From Steromphala cineraria (lineage: Eukaryota > Mollusca > Gastropoda > Trochida > Trochidae), in NCBI GenBank assembly GCA_916613615.1, contig OU744736.1, forward strand, positions 1 through 64,000: 64,000 nucleotides of DNA, written 5' to 3'. A model generated the notes under the pieces. The model made no database searches. It was given only the letters and a program-made list of their open reading frames with translations, and was not told the origin of the DNA. How positions within the stretch are numbered: the stretch's first letter is position 1; each line of letters begins with the position of its first letter. Shown one piece after another: positions 48,101 to 59,156 of this stretch. The position numbers and the translations under genes were made by a program.

Positions 48101-51100
48101 GGTTTCCTTCGTTTTTGGGTTGAGAATCAGCTAAACTTTGCTTTTGGAGGTGTACGGAGCATGTAGATGCGTCCTAACCATGTTTTAAGCAAATTTGATA
48201 TTTTTGACGTTTCGGGTCAATTTTAAGCAATTTGGTCAAAATTTTACAAAAATGGTTTCCTTCGTTTTTGGGTTGAAAATCAGCTAAACTTTGCTTGTGG
48301 AGGTGTACGGAGCATCTAGATGCGTCCTAACCATGTTTTAAGCAAATTTGATATTTTTTGACGTTTCGGGTCCATTTTAAGCAATTTGGTCAAAATTTTA
48401 CAGAAATGGTTTCCTTCGTTTTTGGGTTGAAAATCAGCTAAACTTTGCTTGTGGAGGTGTACGGAGCATGTAGATGCGTCCTAACCCTGTTTTAAGCAAA
48501 TTTGATATTTTTGACGTTTTGGGTCAATTTTAAGCAATTTGGTCAAAATTTTACAAAAATGGTTTCCTTCGTTTTTGGTTTGAAAATCAGCTAAACTTTG
48601 CTTGTGGATGTGTACTGAGCATGTAGATGCGTCCTAACCATGTTTTAAGCAAATTTGATATTTTGACATTTCGGGTCAATTTTAAGCAATTTGGTCAAAA
48701 TTTTACAAAAATGGTTTCCTTCGTTTTTGGGTTGAAAATCAGCTAAACTTTGCTTGTGGAGGTGTACAGAGCATGTAGATGCGTCCTCACCATGTTTTAA
48801 GCAAATTTGATATTTTTGACGTTTCGGGTCAATTTTAAGCAATTTGGTCAAAATTTTACAAAAACGGTTTCCTTCGTTTTTGGGTTGAAAATCAGCTAAA
48901 CTTTGCTTGTGGAGATGTATGGAGCATGTATATGCGTCCTATCCATGTTTTAAGCAAATTTGATATTGTTGACGTTTCGGGTCAATTTTAAGCAATTTGG
49001 TCAAAATTTTACTAAAACGGTTTCCTTCGTTTTTGGGTTGAAAATCAGCTAAACTTTGCTTGTGGAGGTGTACGGAGCATGTAGATGCGTCCTAACCATG
49101 TTTTAAGCAAATTTGATATTTTTGACGTTTCGGGTCAATTTTAAGCAATTTGGTCAAAATTTTACTAAAACGATTTCCTTCGTTTTTTGGTTGAAAATCA
49201 GCTAAACTTTGCTTGTGGAGGTGTATGGAGCATGTAGATGCGTCCTAACCATGTTTTAAGCAAATTTGATATTTTTGACGTTTCGGGTCAATTTTAAGCA
49301 ATTTGGTCAAAATTTTACAAAAATGGTTTCCTTCGTTTTTGGGTTGAAAATCAGCTAAACTTTGCTTGTGGAGGTGTATGGAGCATGTAGATGCGTCCTA
49401 ACCATGTTTTAAGCAAATTTGATATTTTTGACGTTTCGGGTCAATTTTAAGCAATTTGGTCAAAATTTTACAAAAATGGTTTCCTTCGTTTTAGGGTTGA
49501 AAATCAGCTAAAGTTTGCTTGTGGAGGTGTACGGAGCATGTAGATGCGTCCTAACCATGTTTTAAGCAAATTTGATATTTTTGACGTTTCGGGTCAATTT
49601 TAAGCAATTTGGTCAAAATTTTACAAAAATGGTTTCCTTCGTTTTTGGGTTGAAAATCAGCTAAACTTTGTTTGTGGAGGTTTACGGAGCATGTAGATGC
49701 GTCCTAACCATGTTTTAAGCAAATTTGATATTTTTGACGTTTCGGGTCAATTTTAAGCAATTTGGTCAAAATTTTACAAAAATGGTTTCCTTCGTTTTTT
49801 GGGTTGAAAATCAGCTAAACTTTGCTTGTGGAGGTTTACGGAGCATGTAGATGCGTCCTAACCATGTTTTAAGCAAATTTGATATTTTTGACGTTTCGGG
49901 TCAATTTTAAGCAATTTGGTCAAAATTTTACAAAAATGGTTTCCTTCGTTCTTGGTTTGAAAAATCAGCTAAACTTTGCTTGTGGATGTGTACGGAGCAT
50001 GTAGATGCGTCCTAACCATGTTTTAAGCAAATTTGATATTTTGACATTTCGGGTCAATTTTAAGCAATTTGGTCAAAATTTTACAAAAATGGTTTCCTTC
50101 GTTTTTGGGTTGAAAAATCAGCTTAACTTTGCTTGTGGAGGTGTACGGAGCATGTAGATGCGTCCTAACCATGTTTTAAGCAAATTTGATATTTTTGACG
50201 TTTCGGGTCAATTTTAAGCAATTTGGTCAAAATTTTACAAAAACGGTTTCCTTCGTTTTTGGGTTGAAAATCAGCTAAACTTTGCTTGTGGAGGTGTATG
50301 GAGCATGTATATGCGTCCTATCCATGTTCTAAGCAAATTTGATATTGTTGACGTTTCGGGTCAATTTTAAGCAATTTGGTCAAAATTTTACTAAAACGGT
50401 TTCCTTCGTTTTTGGGTTGAAAATCAGCTAAACTTTGCTTGTGGAGGTGTACGGAGCATGTAGATGCGTCCTAACCATGTTTTAAGCAAATTTGATATTT
50501 TTGACGTTTCGGGTCAATTTTAAGCAATTTGGTCAAAATTTTACAAAAATGGTTTCCTTCGTTTTTGGGTTGAAAATCAGCTAAACTTTGCTTGTGGAGG
50601 TTTACGGAGCATGTAGGTGCGTCCTAACCATGTTTTAAGCAAATTTGATATTTTTGACGTTTTGGGTCAATTTTAAGCAATTTGGTCAAAATTTACAAAA
50701 ATGGTTTCCTTCGTTTTTGAGTTGAAAATCAGCTAAACTTTGCTTGTGGAGGTATACGGAGCATGTAGATGCGTCCTAACCATGTTTTAAGCAAATTTGA
50801 TATTTTTGACGTTTCGGGTCAATTTTAAGCAATTTGGTCAAAATTTTACAAAAATGGTTTCCTTCGTTCTTGGTTTGAAAATCAGCTAAACTTTGCTTGT
50901 GGATGTGTACGGAGCATGTAGATGCGTCCTAACCATGTTTTAAGCAAATTTGATATTTTGACATTTCGGGTCAATTTTAAGCAATTTGGTCAAAATTTTA
51001 CAAAAATGGTCTCCTTCGTTTTTGGGTTGAAAATCAGCTAAACTTTGCTTGTGGAGGTGTACGGAGCATGTAGATGCGTCCTAACCATGTTTTAAGCAAA

Positions 51101-52624
51101 TTTGATATTTTTGACGTTTCGGGTCAATTTTAAGCAATTTGGTCAAAATTTTACAAAAACGGTTTCCTTCGTTTTTGGGTTGAAAATCAGCTAAACTTTG
51201 CTTGTGGAGGTGTATGGAGCATGTATATGCGTCCTATCCATGTTCTAAGCAAATTTGATATTGTTGACGTTTCGGGTCAATTTTAAGCAATTTGGTCAAA
51301 ATTTTACTAAAACGGTTTTCTTCGTTTTTGGGTTGAAAATCAGCTAAACTTTGCTTGTGGAGGTGTACGGAGCATGTAGATGCGTCCTAACCATGTTTTA
51401 AGCAAATTTGATATTTTTGACGTTTCGGGTCAATTTTAAGCAATTTGGTCAAAATTTTACTAAAACGATTTCCTTCGTTTTTGGGTTGAAAATCAGCTAA
51501 ACTTTGCTTGTGGAGGTGTACGGAGCATGTAGATGCGTCCTAACCATGTTTTAAGCAAATTTGATATTTTTGACGTTTCGGGTCAATTTTAAGCAATTTG
51601 GTCAAAATTTTACAAAAATGGTTTCCTTCGTTTTTGGGTTGAAAATCAGCTAAACTTTGCTTGTGGAGGTTTACGGAGCATGTAGGTGCGTCCTAACCAT
51701 GTTTTAAGCAAATTTGATATTTTTGACGTTTTGGGTCAATTTTAAGCAATTTGGTCAAAATTTACAAAAATGGTTTCCTTCGTTTTTGAGTTGAAAATCA
51801 GCTAAACTTTGCTTGTGGAGGTATACGGAGCATGTAGATGCGTCCTAACCATGTTTTAAGCAAATTTGATATTTTTGACGTTTCGGGTGAATTTTAAGCA
51901 ATTTGGTAAACATTTTACAAAAATGGTTTCCTTCGTTTTTGGTTTGAGAATCAGCTAAACTTTGCTTGTGGAGGTGTACGGAGCATGTAGATGCGTCCTA
52001 ACCATGTTTTAAGCAAATTTGATATTTTTGACGTTTCGGGTGAATTTTAAGCAATTTGGTCAAAATTTTACAAAAATGGTTTCCTTCGTTTTTGGGTTGA
52101 AAATCAGCTAAACTTTGCTTGTGGAGGTGTACGGAGCATGTAGGTGCGTCCTAACCATGTTTTAAGCAAATTTGATATTTTTGACGTTTCAGGTCAATTT
52201 TAAGCAATTTGGTAAAAATTTTACAAAAATGGTTTCCTTTGTTTTTGGGTTGAAAATCAGCTAAACTTTGCTTGTGGAGGTTTACGGAGCATGTAGATGC
52301 ATCCTAACCATGTTTTAAGCAAATTTGATATTTTTGACGTTTCGGGTCAATTTTAAGCAATTTGGTCAAAATTTTACAAAAATGGTTTCCTTTGTTTTTG
52401 GGTTGAAAATCAGCTAAACTTTGCTTGTGGAGGTGTACGGAGCATGTAGGTGCATCCTAACCATGTTTTAATCAAATTTGATATTTTTGACGTTTCAGGT
52501 CAATTTTTAGCAATTTGGTCAAAATTTTACTAAAACGGCTTCCTTCGTTTTTGGGTTGAGAATCAGCTAAACTTTGCTTATGGAGGTGTACGGAGCATGT
52601 AGATGCGTCCTAAATATGTTTTAA
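45139..52624 (-). repeat. 153-bp satellite, minus-oriented array (about 49 monomers)
   Basis: The same monomer in reverse complement, with a different variant set from the plus array (for example ACTAAAACGG, GGTTTACGG, GATATTGTTGACG, GAGTTG). Higher-order duplications are clear: CATCTAG plus CTAACCCTG at 45241-45430 recurs 3,059 bp later (48300-48490, 20 monomers). CGTTTTGGGTC with GGTATACGG near 50657 recurs about 1,071 bp later (7 monomers). It ends at TTAA 52621-52624, where a DNA transposon starts. Confidence 0.97.
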
Positions 52625-54875
52625 AGGATTTTAAAACCCCATTCCGAAATATTTGAAGTTAAAACATATTGTTTTGATCAAACAACTCAACCTGCAACAT
52701 CGCCCAGCTAACATTTTTTTCCCTTTTGTCAAACTTGCTGCATCACTTTTCCCGAGCGAGAACCGAAGAATCCCGAACTTTAATGAGCACAAGAACCAGT
52801 GACGTAATAGTAGCCTGACGAATCCAGAGGCGTGTAGTTGTTTACATACGAGCGAAGGGGAAGTTATTCGGCGTGAGTTTACAAAGACGTCGTTGGACCT
52901 AACAAACGATGATGATACAAATATATCAACACAGACCTATTCACTAATAGGTAAGGGTCATATTCGATTGGAGATCATATTCTATTGGATAGGTTTTTGT
53001 CATCTAAATCTAATATTTTAGCACTATGCTCAAAGAGCGAAATCGGAATATTACTAGACTTCAACGAACACAGGGCAAGTGTTATCAGCATTAACTAGTT
53101 TTTAAAGAACTTTTGATAATTGATTTTTGAGCTTATGTCAGGTGGCGAAGTTTTCAAATGACACATATAAAGACACCTAGACAAAGTATATAAATATTTG
53201 AATCGGCCGCGCGGCCGGTCGTCACGCCGTTGTGTCGTTGACAGCACAATTTTTTTCAACGAAAATGTAAAAAACCTGTCAATCTTTTAAAACTTAAAAT
53301 GATAAAACTGGCAACATCTTCAAGATAACCTTACAAACAAGGCGTCAAAACAACTTTGTATGTCATGATAATCAAGCAATATAGAGTTAGAACAAAATTT
53401 GTTCCTTTTGATGTGGATTTCTATCACGTCGCCAGTATCAAGAACGATAACTCTAAACGGCTCTTTTGTTTACTACTTTACATGTTCCCAGAGCTGATTG
53501 ACTAGGTTGGTTGATTTTTTTCTTTCTAATATAAGATTTACTTGTAATCAGATTCAATTACACCTGCAATATCTCAAAAGTATCAATACAATAAATTACA
53601 ATGTGAACAATGCTATTGGTTTAATCTTTTAAGACTAGTTTTTAAATATTATGATTTTAATAATAATTATTGTAAATATTTGCCACATAAACTAAAACGA
53701 TTTATTGAACTTTTTAGGGTAATTTGGAAAGAAATCATTGACAAAGGGCTATTTTGTATGTTTTCACAATTTTCTGTATTTGGGCAAATGACATTATTTC
53801 AATAGTAAATTTCTTGGCCCAATTGTTTAATTTTCTTTCATCCAGTGTGCAAATCATCCATGGCCCCTGCCATACCTAATTACTGTTTTATGCATGTATA
53901 TTTGTTGATAATTTCATTACTGCTTACAAATACTGATTCATTCTCAAATATTGAAAAATATAATCACACAAAATCATTTCAATTATTATATGCAATCTGC
54001 AATCATCTAGCATATCACTTAGTTAGATATTGTTTAAAATAATTACGGTAACATAGATATGCACAATCTTAAAACAGTCCTCGGGATGTTTCAATTATTT
54101 CGAAAAATATTATTGCTGATATGTGACATATATTTCTAAAATTTGGAATCGTTTTAACTATGAAATGATTACAACAAACTGTCTGGAAATAAGTGTATAT
54201 ACTCATATTCCAAGTTACTGCAAGACGTTCAATTTTATCAAAAAGACATCAAGGTTATTGTTTCCTTATCTATTTAAGGTGATATTCAGCTGATCTTAAA
54301 TATCCAGTTCTTTAAATAGACTGGAGTACGAATTTATAATGATATGAACCTCAAAGAAAAAACAAATTGATAGCCAGTTGGAATTCCCGATTTTTTGTTT
54401 TTGGAAATATCAAATCATTATCATAAAAAATCAACACAGAAAATAGTCTATCGACGGCAGGAATGAATTGACGACGATCAAACACACATTTATATTTAGC
54501 TATAATTATTAAACTTAGTCAACAATAAGGTTAATGTCTTTGAGATATGTTGTGAGTATTTATGTAATAAATCTCAACAATAGTATCAATCAAAAGCGTG
54601 TTTGTTTTAAAACAGCTTTGACATCAGCCTTCCGAGGCTTTGCACTGCAGTGCGTCATGCCCGGCCGAGATTGACGGGCTACTATTACGTCACATTACGG
54701 AAAATACCGAGAGCTGCCGATCTTTTTGCATATCGGCAAGTCGGATTTGCCGGACGGTTTACAAATGTTAGCGCAGGATTGCAAATTAGACGTAAAATCA
54801 TGGTGGCTTGTGTTTACCGGTAAAACACACCACACTTATGAAGTTAATTGACTTAAAATGGGGTTTTGAAATCCT
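52625..54875. mobile_element. non-autonomous TTAA-inserted DNA transposon (2,251 bp)
   Basis: TTAA at 52621-52624 and 54876-54879. Removing the element restores an in-phase satellite monomer. Terminal repeats AGGATTTTAAAACCCCATT (52625-52643) and its inverse (54857-54875) match at 18 of 19. A further exact 17-bp inverted pair, GTGACGTAATAGTAGCC, at 52799-52815 and 54677-54693 lies 174 and 182 bp from the ends, so the inverted repeats are long and eroded. No transposase or other long ORF. The superfamily is uncertain: TTAA fits piggyBac-like enzymes, but AGG termini are not the classical CCC. Confidence 0.85.
53188..53230 (+). promoter_or_regulatory. possible core promoter with GC palindrome inside the 2.25-kb element
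   Basis: TATATAAATA at about 53188-53197 is followed by a perfect 14-bp palindrome CGGCCGCGCGGCCG at 53204-53217 in an otherwise AT-rich element, then GTCGTCACGCCG. The spacing is compatible with a TATA-type promoter starting near 53220. There is no ORF to drive, so the evidence is weak. Confidence 0.2.
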
Positions 54876-57670
54876 TTAAGCAAATTTGATATTTTTGACG
54901 TTTCGGGTCAATTTTAAGCAATTTGGTCAAAATTTTACAAAAACGGTTTCCTTCGTTTTTGGGTTGAAAATCAGCTAAACTTTGCTTGTGGAGGTTTACG
55001 GAGCATGTAGGTGCGTCCTAACCATGTTTTAAGCAAATTTGATATTTTTGACGTTTTGGGTCAATTTTAAGCAATTTGGTCAAAATTTTACAAAAATGGT
55101 TTCCTTCGTTTTTGAGTTGAAAATCAGCTAAACTTTGCTTGTGGAGGTGTACGGAGCATGTAGATGCGTCCTAACCATGTTTTAAGCAAATTTGATATTT
55201 TTGACGTTTCGGGTCAATTTTAAGCAATTTGGTCAAAATTTTACAAAATGGTTTCCTTCGTTTTTGGGTTGAGAATCAGCTAAACTTTGCTTGTGGAGGT
55301 GTACGGAGCATGTAGATGCGTCCTAACCATGTTTTAAGCAAATTTGATATTTTTGACGTTTCGGGTCAATTTTAAGCAATTTGGTCAAAATTTTACAAAA
55401 ATGGTTTCCTTCGTTTTTGAGTTGAAAATCAGCTAAACTTTGCTTGTGGAGGTGTACGGAGCATGTAGATGCGTCCTAACCATGTTTTAAGCAAATTTGA
55501 TATTTTTGACGTTTCGGGTGAATTTTAAGCAATTTGGTCAAAATTTTACAAAAATGGTTTCCTTCGTTTTTGGGTTGAAAATCAGCTAAACTTTGCTTGT
55601 GGAGGTGTACGGAGCATGTAGATGCGTCCTAACAATGTATTAAGCAAATTTGATATTTTTGACGTTTCGGGTCAATTTTAAGCAATTTGGTCAAAATTTT
55701 ACAAAAATGGTTTCCTTCGTTTTTGGGTTGAAAATCAGCTAAACTTTGCTTGTGGAGGTGTATGGAGCTTGTAGATGCGTCCTAACCATGTTTTAAGCAA
55801 ATTTGATATTTTTGACGTTTCGGGTCAATTTTAAGCAATTTGGTAAACATTTTACAAAAATGGTTTCCTTCGTTTTTGGGTTAAAAATCAGCTAAACTTT
55901 GCTTGTGGAGGTTTACGGAGCGTGTAGATGCGTCCTAACCATGTTTTAAGCAAATTTGATATTTTTGACGTTTCGGGTCAATTTTAAGCAATTTGGTCAA
56001 AATTTTACAAAAATGGTTTCCTTTGTTTTTGGGTTGAAAATCAGCTAAACTTTGCTTGTGGAGGTGTACGGAGCATGTAGGTGCATCCTAACCATGTTTT
56101 AAGCAAATTTGATATTTTTGACGTTTCGGGTCAATTTTAAGCAATTTGGTCAAAATTTTACAAAAATGGTTTCCTTCGTTTTTGGGTTGAAAATCAGCTA
56201 AACTTTGCTTGTGGAGGTGTACGGAGCATGTAGATGCGTCCTAACAATGTATTAAGCAAATTTGATATTTTTGACGTTTCGGGTCAATTTTAAGCAATTT
56301 GGTCAAAATTTTACAAAAATGGTTTCCTTCGTTTTTGGGTTGAAAATCAGCTAAAGTTTGCTTGTGGAGGTGTATGGAGCTTGTAGATGCGTCCTAACCA
56401 TGTTTTAAGCAAATTTGATATTTTTGACGTTTCGGGTCAATTTTAAGCAATTTGGTAAACATTTTACAAAAATGGTTTCCTTCGTTTTTGGGTTAAAAAT
56501 CAGCTAAACTTTGCTTGTGGAGGTTTACGGAGCGTGTAGATGCGTCCTAACCATGTTTTAAGCAAATTTGATATTTTTGACGTTTCGGGTCAATTTTAAG
56601 CATTTTGGTCAAAATTTTACAAAAATGGTTTCCTTTGTTTTTGGGTTGAAAATCAGCTAAACTTTGCTTGTGGAGGCGTACGGAGCATGTAGGTGCATCC
56701 TAACCATGTTTTAAGCAAATTTGATATTTTTGACGTTTCGGGTCAATTTTAAGCAATTTGGTCAAAATTTTACAAAAATGGTTTCCTTCGTTTTTGGGTT
56801 GAAAATCAGCTAAAGTTTGCTTGTGGAGGTGTATGGAGCTTGTAGATGCGTCCTAACCATGTTTTAAGCAAATTTGATATTTTTGACGTTTCGGGTCAAT
56901 TTTAAGCAATTTGGTAAACATTTTACAAAAATGGTTTCCTTCGTTTTTGGGTTAAAAATCAGCTAAACTTTGCTTGTGGAGGTTTACGGAGCGTGTAGAT
57001 GCGTCCTAACCATGTTTTAAGCAAATTTGATATTTTTGACGTTTCGGGTCAATTTTAAGCATTTTGGTCAAAATTTTACAAAAATGGTTTCCTTTGTTTT
57101 TGGGTTGAAAATCAGCTAAACTTTGCTTGTGGAGGTGTACGGAGCATGTAGGTGCATCCTAACCATGTTTTAAGCAAATTTGATATTTTTTACGTGTCGG
57201 GTCAATTTTAAGCAATTTGGTCAAAATTTTACAAAAACGGTTTCCTTCGTTTTTGGGTTGAAAATCAGCTAAACTTTGCTTGTGGAGGTTTACGGAGCAT
57301 GTAGGTGCGTCCTAACCATGTTTTAAGCAAATTTGATATTTTTGACGTTTTGGGTCAATTTTAAGCAATTTGGTCAAAATTTTACAAAAATGGTTTCCTT
57401 CGTTTTTGAGTTGAAAATCAGCTAAACTTTGCTTGTGGAGTTGTACGGAGCATGTAAATGCGTCCTAACCATGTTTTAAGCAAATTTGATATTTTTGACG
57501 TTTCGGGTCAATTTTAAGCAATTTGGTCAAAATTTTACAAAAATGGTTTCCTTCGTTTTTGGGTTGAAAATCAGCTAAACTTTGCTTGTGGAGGTGTACG
57601 GAGCATGTAGATGCGTCCTAACCATGTTTTAAGCAAATTTGATATTTTTGACGTTTCGGGTCAATTTTAA
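54876..57670 (-). repeat. 153-bp satellite, minus-oriented distal block (about 18 monomers)
   Basis: It continues the minus array in phase after the 2.25-kb element and ends at TTAA 57667-57670, where piggyBac copy B begins. Local higher-order structure: ACAATGTATTAAGC recurs at 55632 and 56243 (4 monomers) and CATTTTGGTCAAA at 56601 and 57060 (3 monomers). Confidence 0.97.
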
Positions 57671-57684
57671 CCCTTACGATGCGG
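57671..57684 (-). repeat. terminal inverted repeat of piggyBac copy B
   Basis: CCCTTACGATGCGG follows TTAA. It is identical to both ends of copy A and corresponds to the 3' terminus of the minus-strand element. Confidence 0.95.
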
Positions 57685-58009
57685 CTAGATATTTTTGCTC
57701 AACTAGCCCCCGTGGCGACATTGTTTTGTCCGGTGCCAGCCACCGTTATATCCTGATTGCACCGCCCACTGAATATGTTTATGTAGCGAGTCCCGGGTCT
57801 TTTACAACAATTGGTGTATCTATTTCGCGGATCCCGGATTTTTATTTAGAGCCTTGTAAAATGTTTATTTATGCACACACAATAATTCTTTTTACATGGA
57901 CTTCTAGATACACTGTGCCTCTTTATAAATATATAAAAAAACATTACGATGCGCCTCATATTTTTTTTCCCACAGTCATCAAAAGAAAGTCTTTAATTCC
58001 GCTTGCCGC

Positions 58010-58735
58010 TTCTTTATTTTTGTGCGCGCATTGACATATGATACATGGAAAAAAAGACAATTCTTTTCTCTACAAGTTGATATAAAAATTATAAAAATAT
58101 CTCTAATGGTTCGTGAGATATGAGTGCCGCAAGGTGCGCGAGTTAACACAAGTTCAATTAGCGAACGCCGGCGGGCAAGTAGCGTGTGTGAACGATCACT
58201 TATCTTTCGCTTGCTGCTTCTTTATTTTTGTGCGCGCATAGACATATGATACATGGAAAAAAAGACAATTCTTTTCTCTACAAGTTGATATAAAAATTAT
58301 AAAAATATCTCTAATGGTTCGTGAGATATGAGTGCCGCAAAGTGCGCGAGTTAAATACAAGTTCAATTGGCGAACGCCGGAGCGCAAGTAGAGCGCGCAC
58401 CGCTTCTTCATTGCGCGCATAGACATATGATACATGGAAAAAAAGACAATTCTTTTCTCTACAAGTTGATATAAAAATTATAAAAATATCTCTAATGGTT
58501 CGTGAGATATGAGTGCCACAAGGTGCGGGAGTTAAATACAAGTTCAATTAGCGAACGCCGGCGCGCAAGTAGCGCGGGTGGACGATGTCATTTATTCCGT
58601 GCATCGCTGCCGCTTCTTTATCATTGTGCGCGCATAGACAAATGATACATTGAAATGAAGACAATATACTCCTCTACAAAATGGAGAAAAAAAATTGAAA
58701 TTATCTCAAACGTTCCGTGAGATATGAATGCCGCA
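58010..58735. repeat. right internal minisatellite of copy B (3 units plus one diverged)
   Basis: The complement of CTCACGAACCATTAGAGATA lies near 58110, 58319 and 58499 (spacings 209 and 180 bp), with the diverged unit near 58716. The same 181/209 alternation is seen in copy A, but about five units are missing, so copy number is variable between copies. Confidence 0.92.
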
Positions 58736-59014
58736 AGGTGGGTAACCCCAATCATTTTTGAGAAAAGGTTTGATATTTCCGACAGATAGCTTGCAGTTTC
58801 TTTAGTTTTTCGTGCGCATTTACAAATGACACATTGGACTGAAGCTCGTTCTTCGCTCTTTACAATCATGTAAATGATTTGATCCCCACCCCCTTCCAAA
58901 ATTGTATATAGTGCCAAAGAAGGGGTGGGGGTTCATGATGCGGCTTCAGTTGAACTTCCACGGACAGCTCACATTGACTTTCTCTGTCTCTGTTACGAAA
59001 TAAAAAAAGAAAAA

Positions 59015-59020
59015 TTTATT
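59015..59020 (-). terminator. poly(A) signal of transposase B
   Basis: TTTATT on the plus strand is AATAAA on the minus strand, at the same place relative to the stop codon as in copy A. Confidence 0.7.
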
Positions 59021-59156
59021 TTTATAAATGCTTGTACAATATAATCAACAAATATATAAGTATAACAATAATCACCTTCAAAGGTGCGAATAACAGCTTT
59101 ATAGAACCTGACAAGGTCTAGAGTTCAGTCCATACTTCTACTTCTTTTTTCTTTCT

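Noticed and set aside
28169..48851. Satellite frames reading MTKLLKIDPKRQKYQICLKHG and similar
   Set aside because: 153 bp equals 51 codons, so frames persist by arithmetic. Most monomers stop at the TAG after CATGG, and the longer ones arise only where TTAGG has mutated to TAAGG or by indel.
25733..57670. CENP-B box in the satellite monomer
   Set aside because: On the minus strand CTTCGTTTTTGGGTTGA matches the first seven bases of a CENP-B box, but lacks the required central A and the CGGG, so it is not a box.
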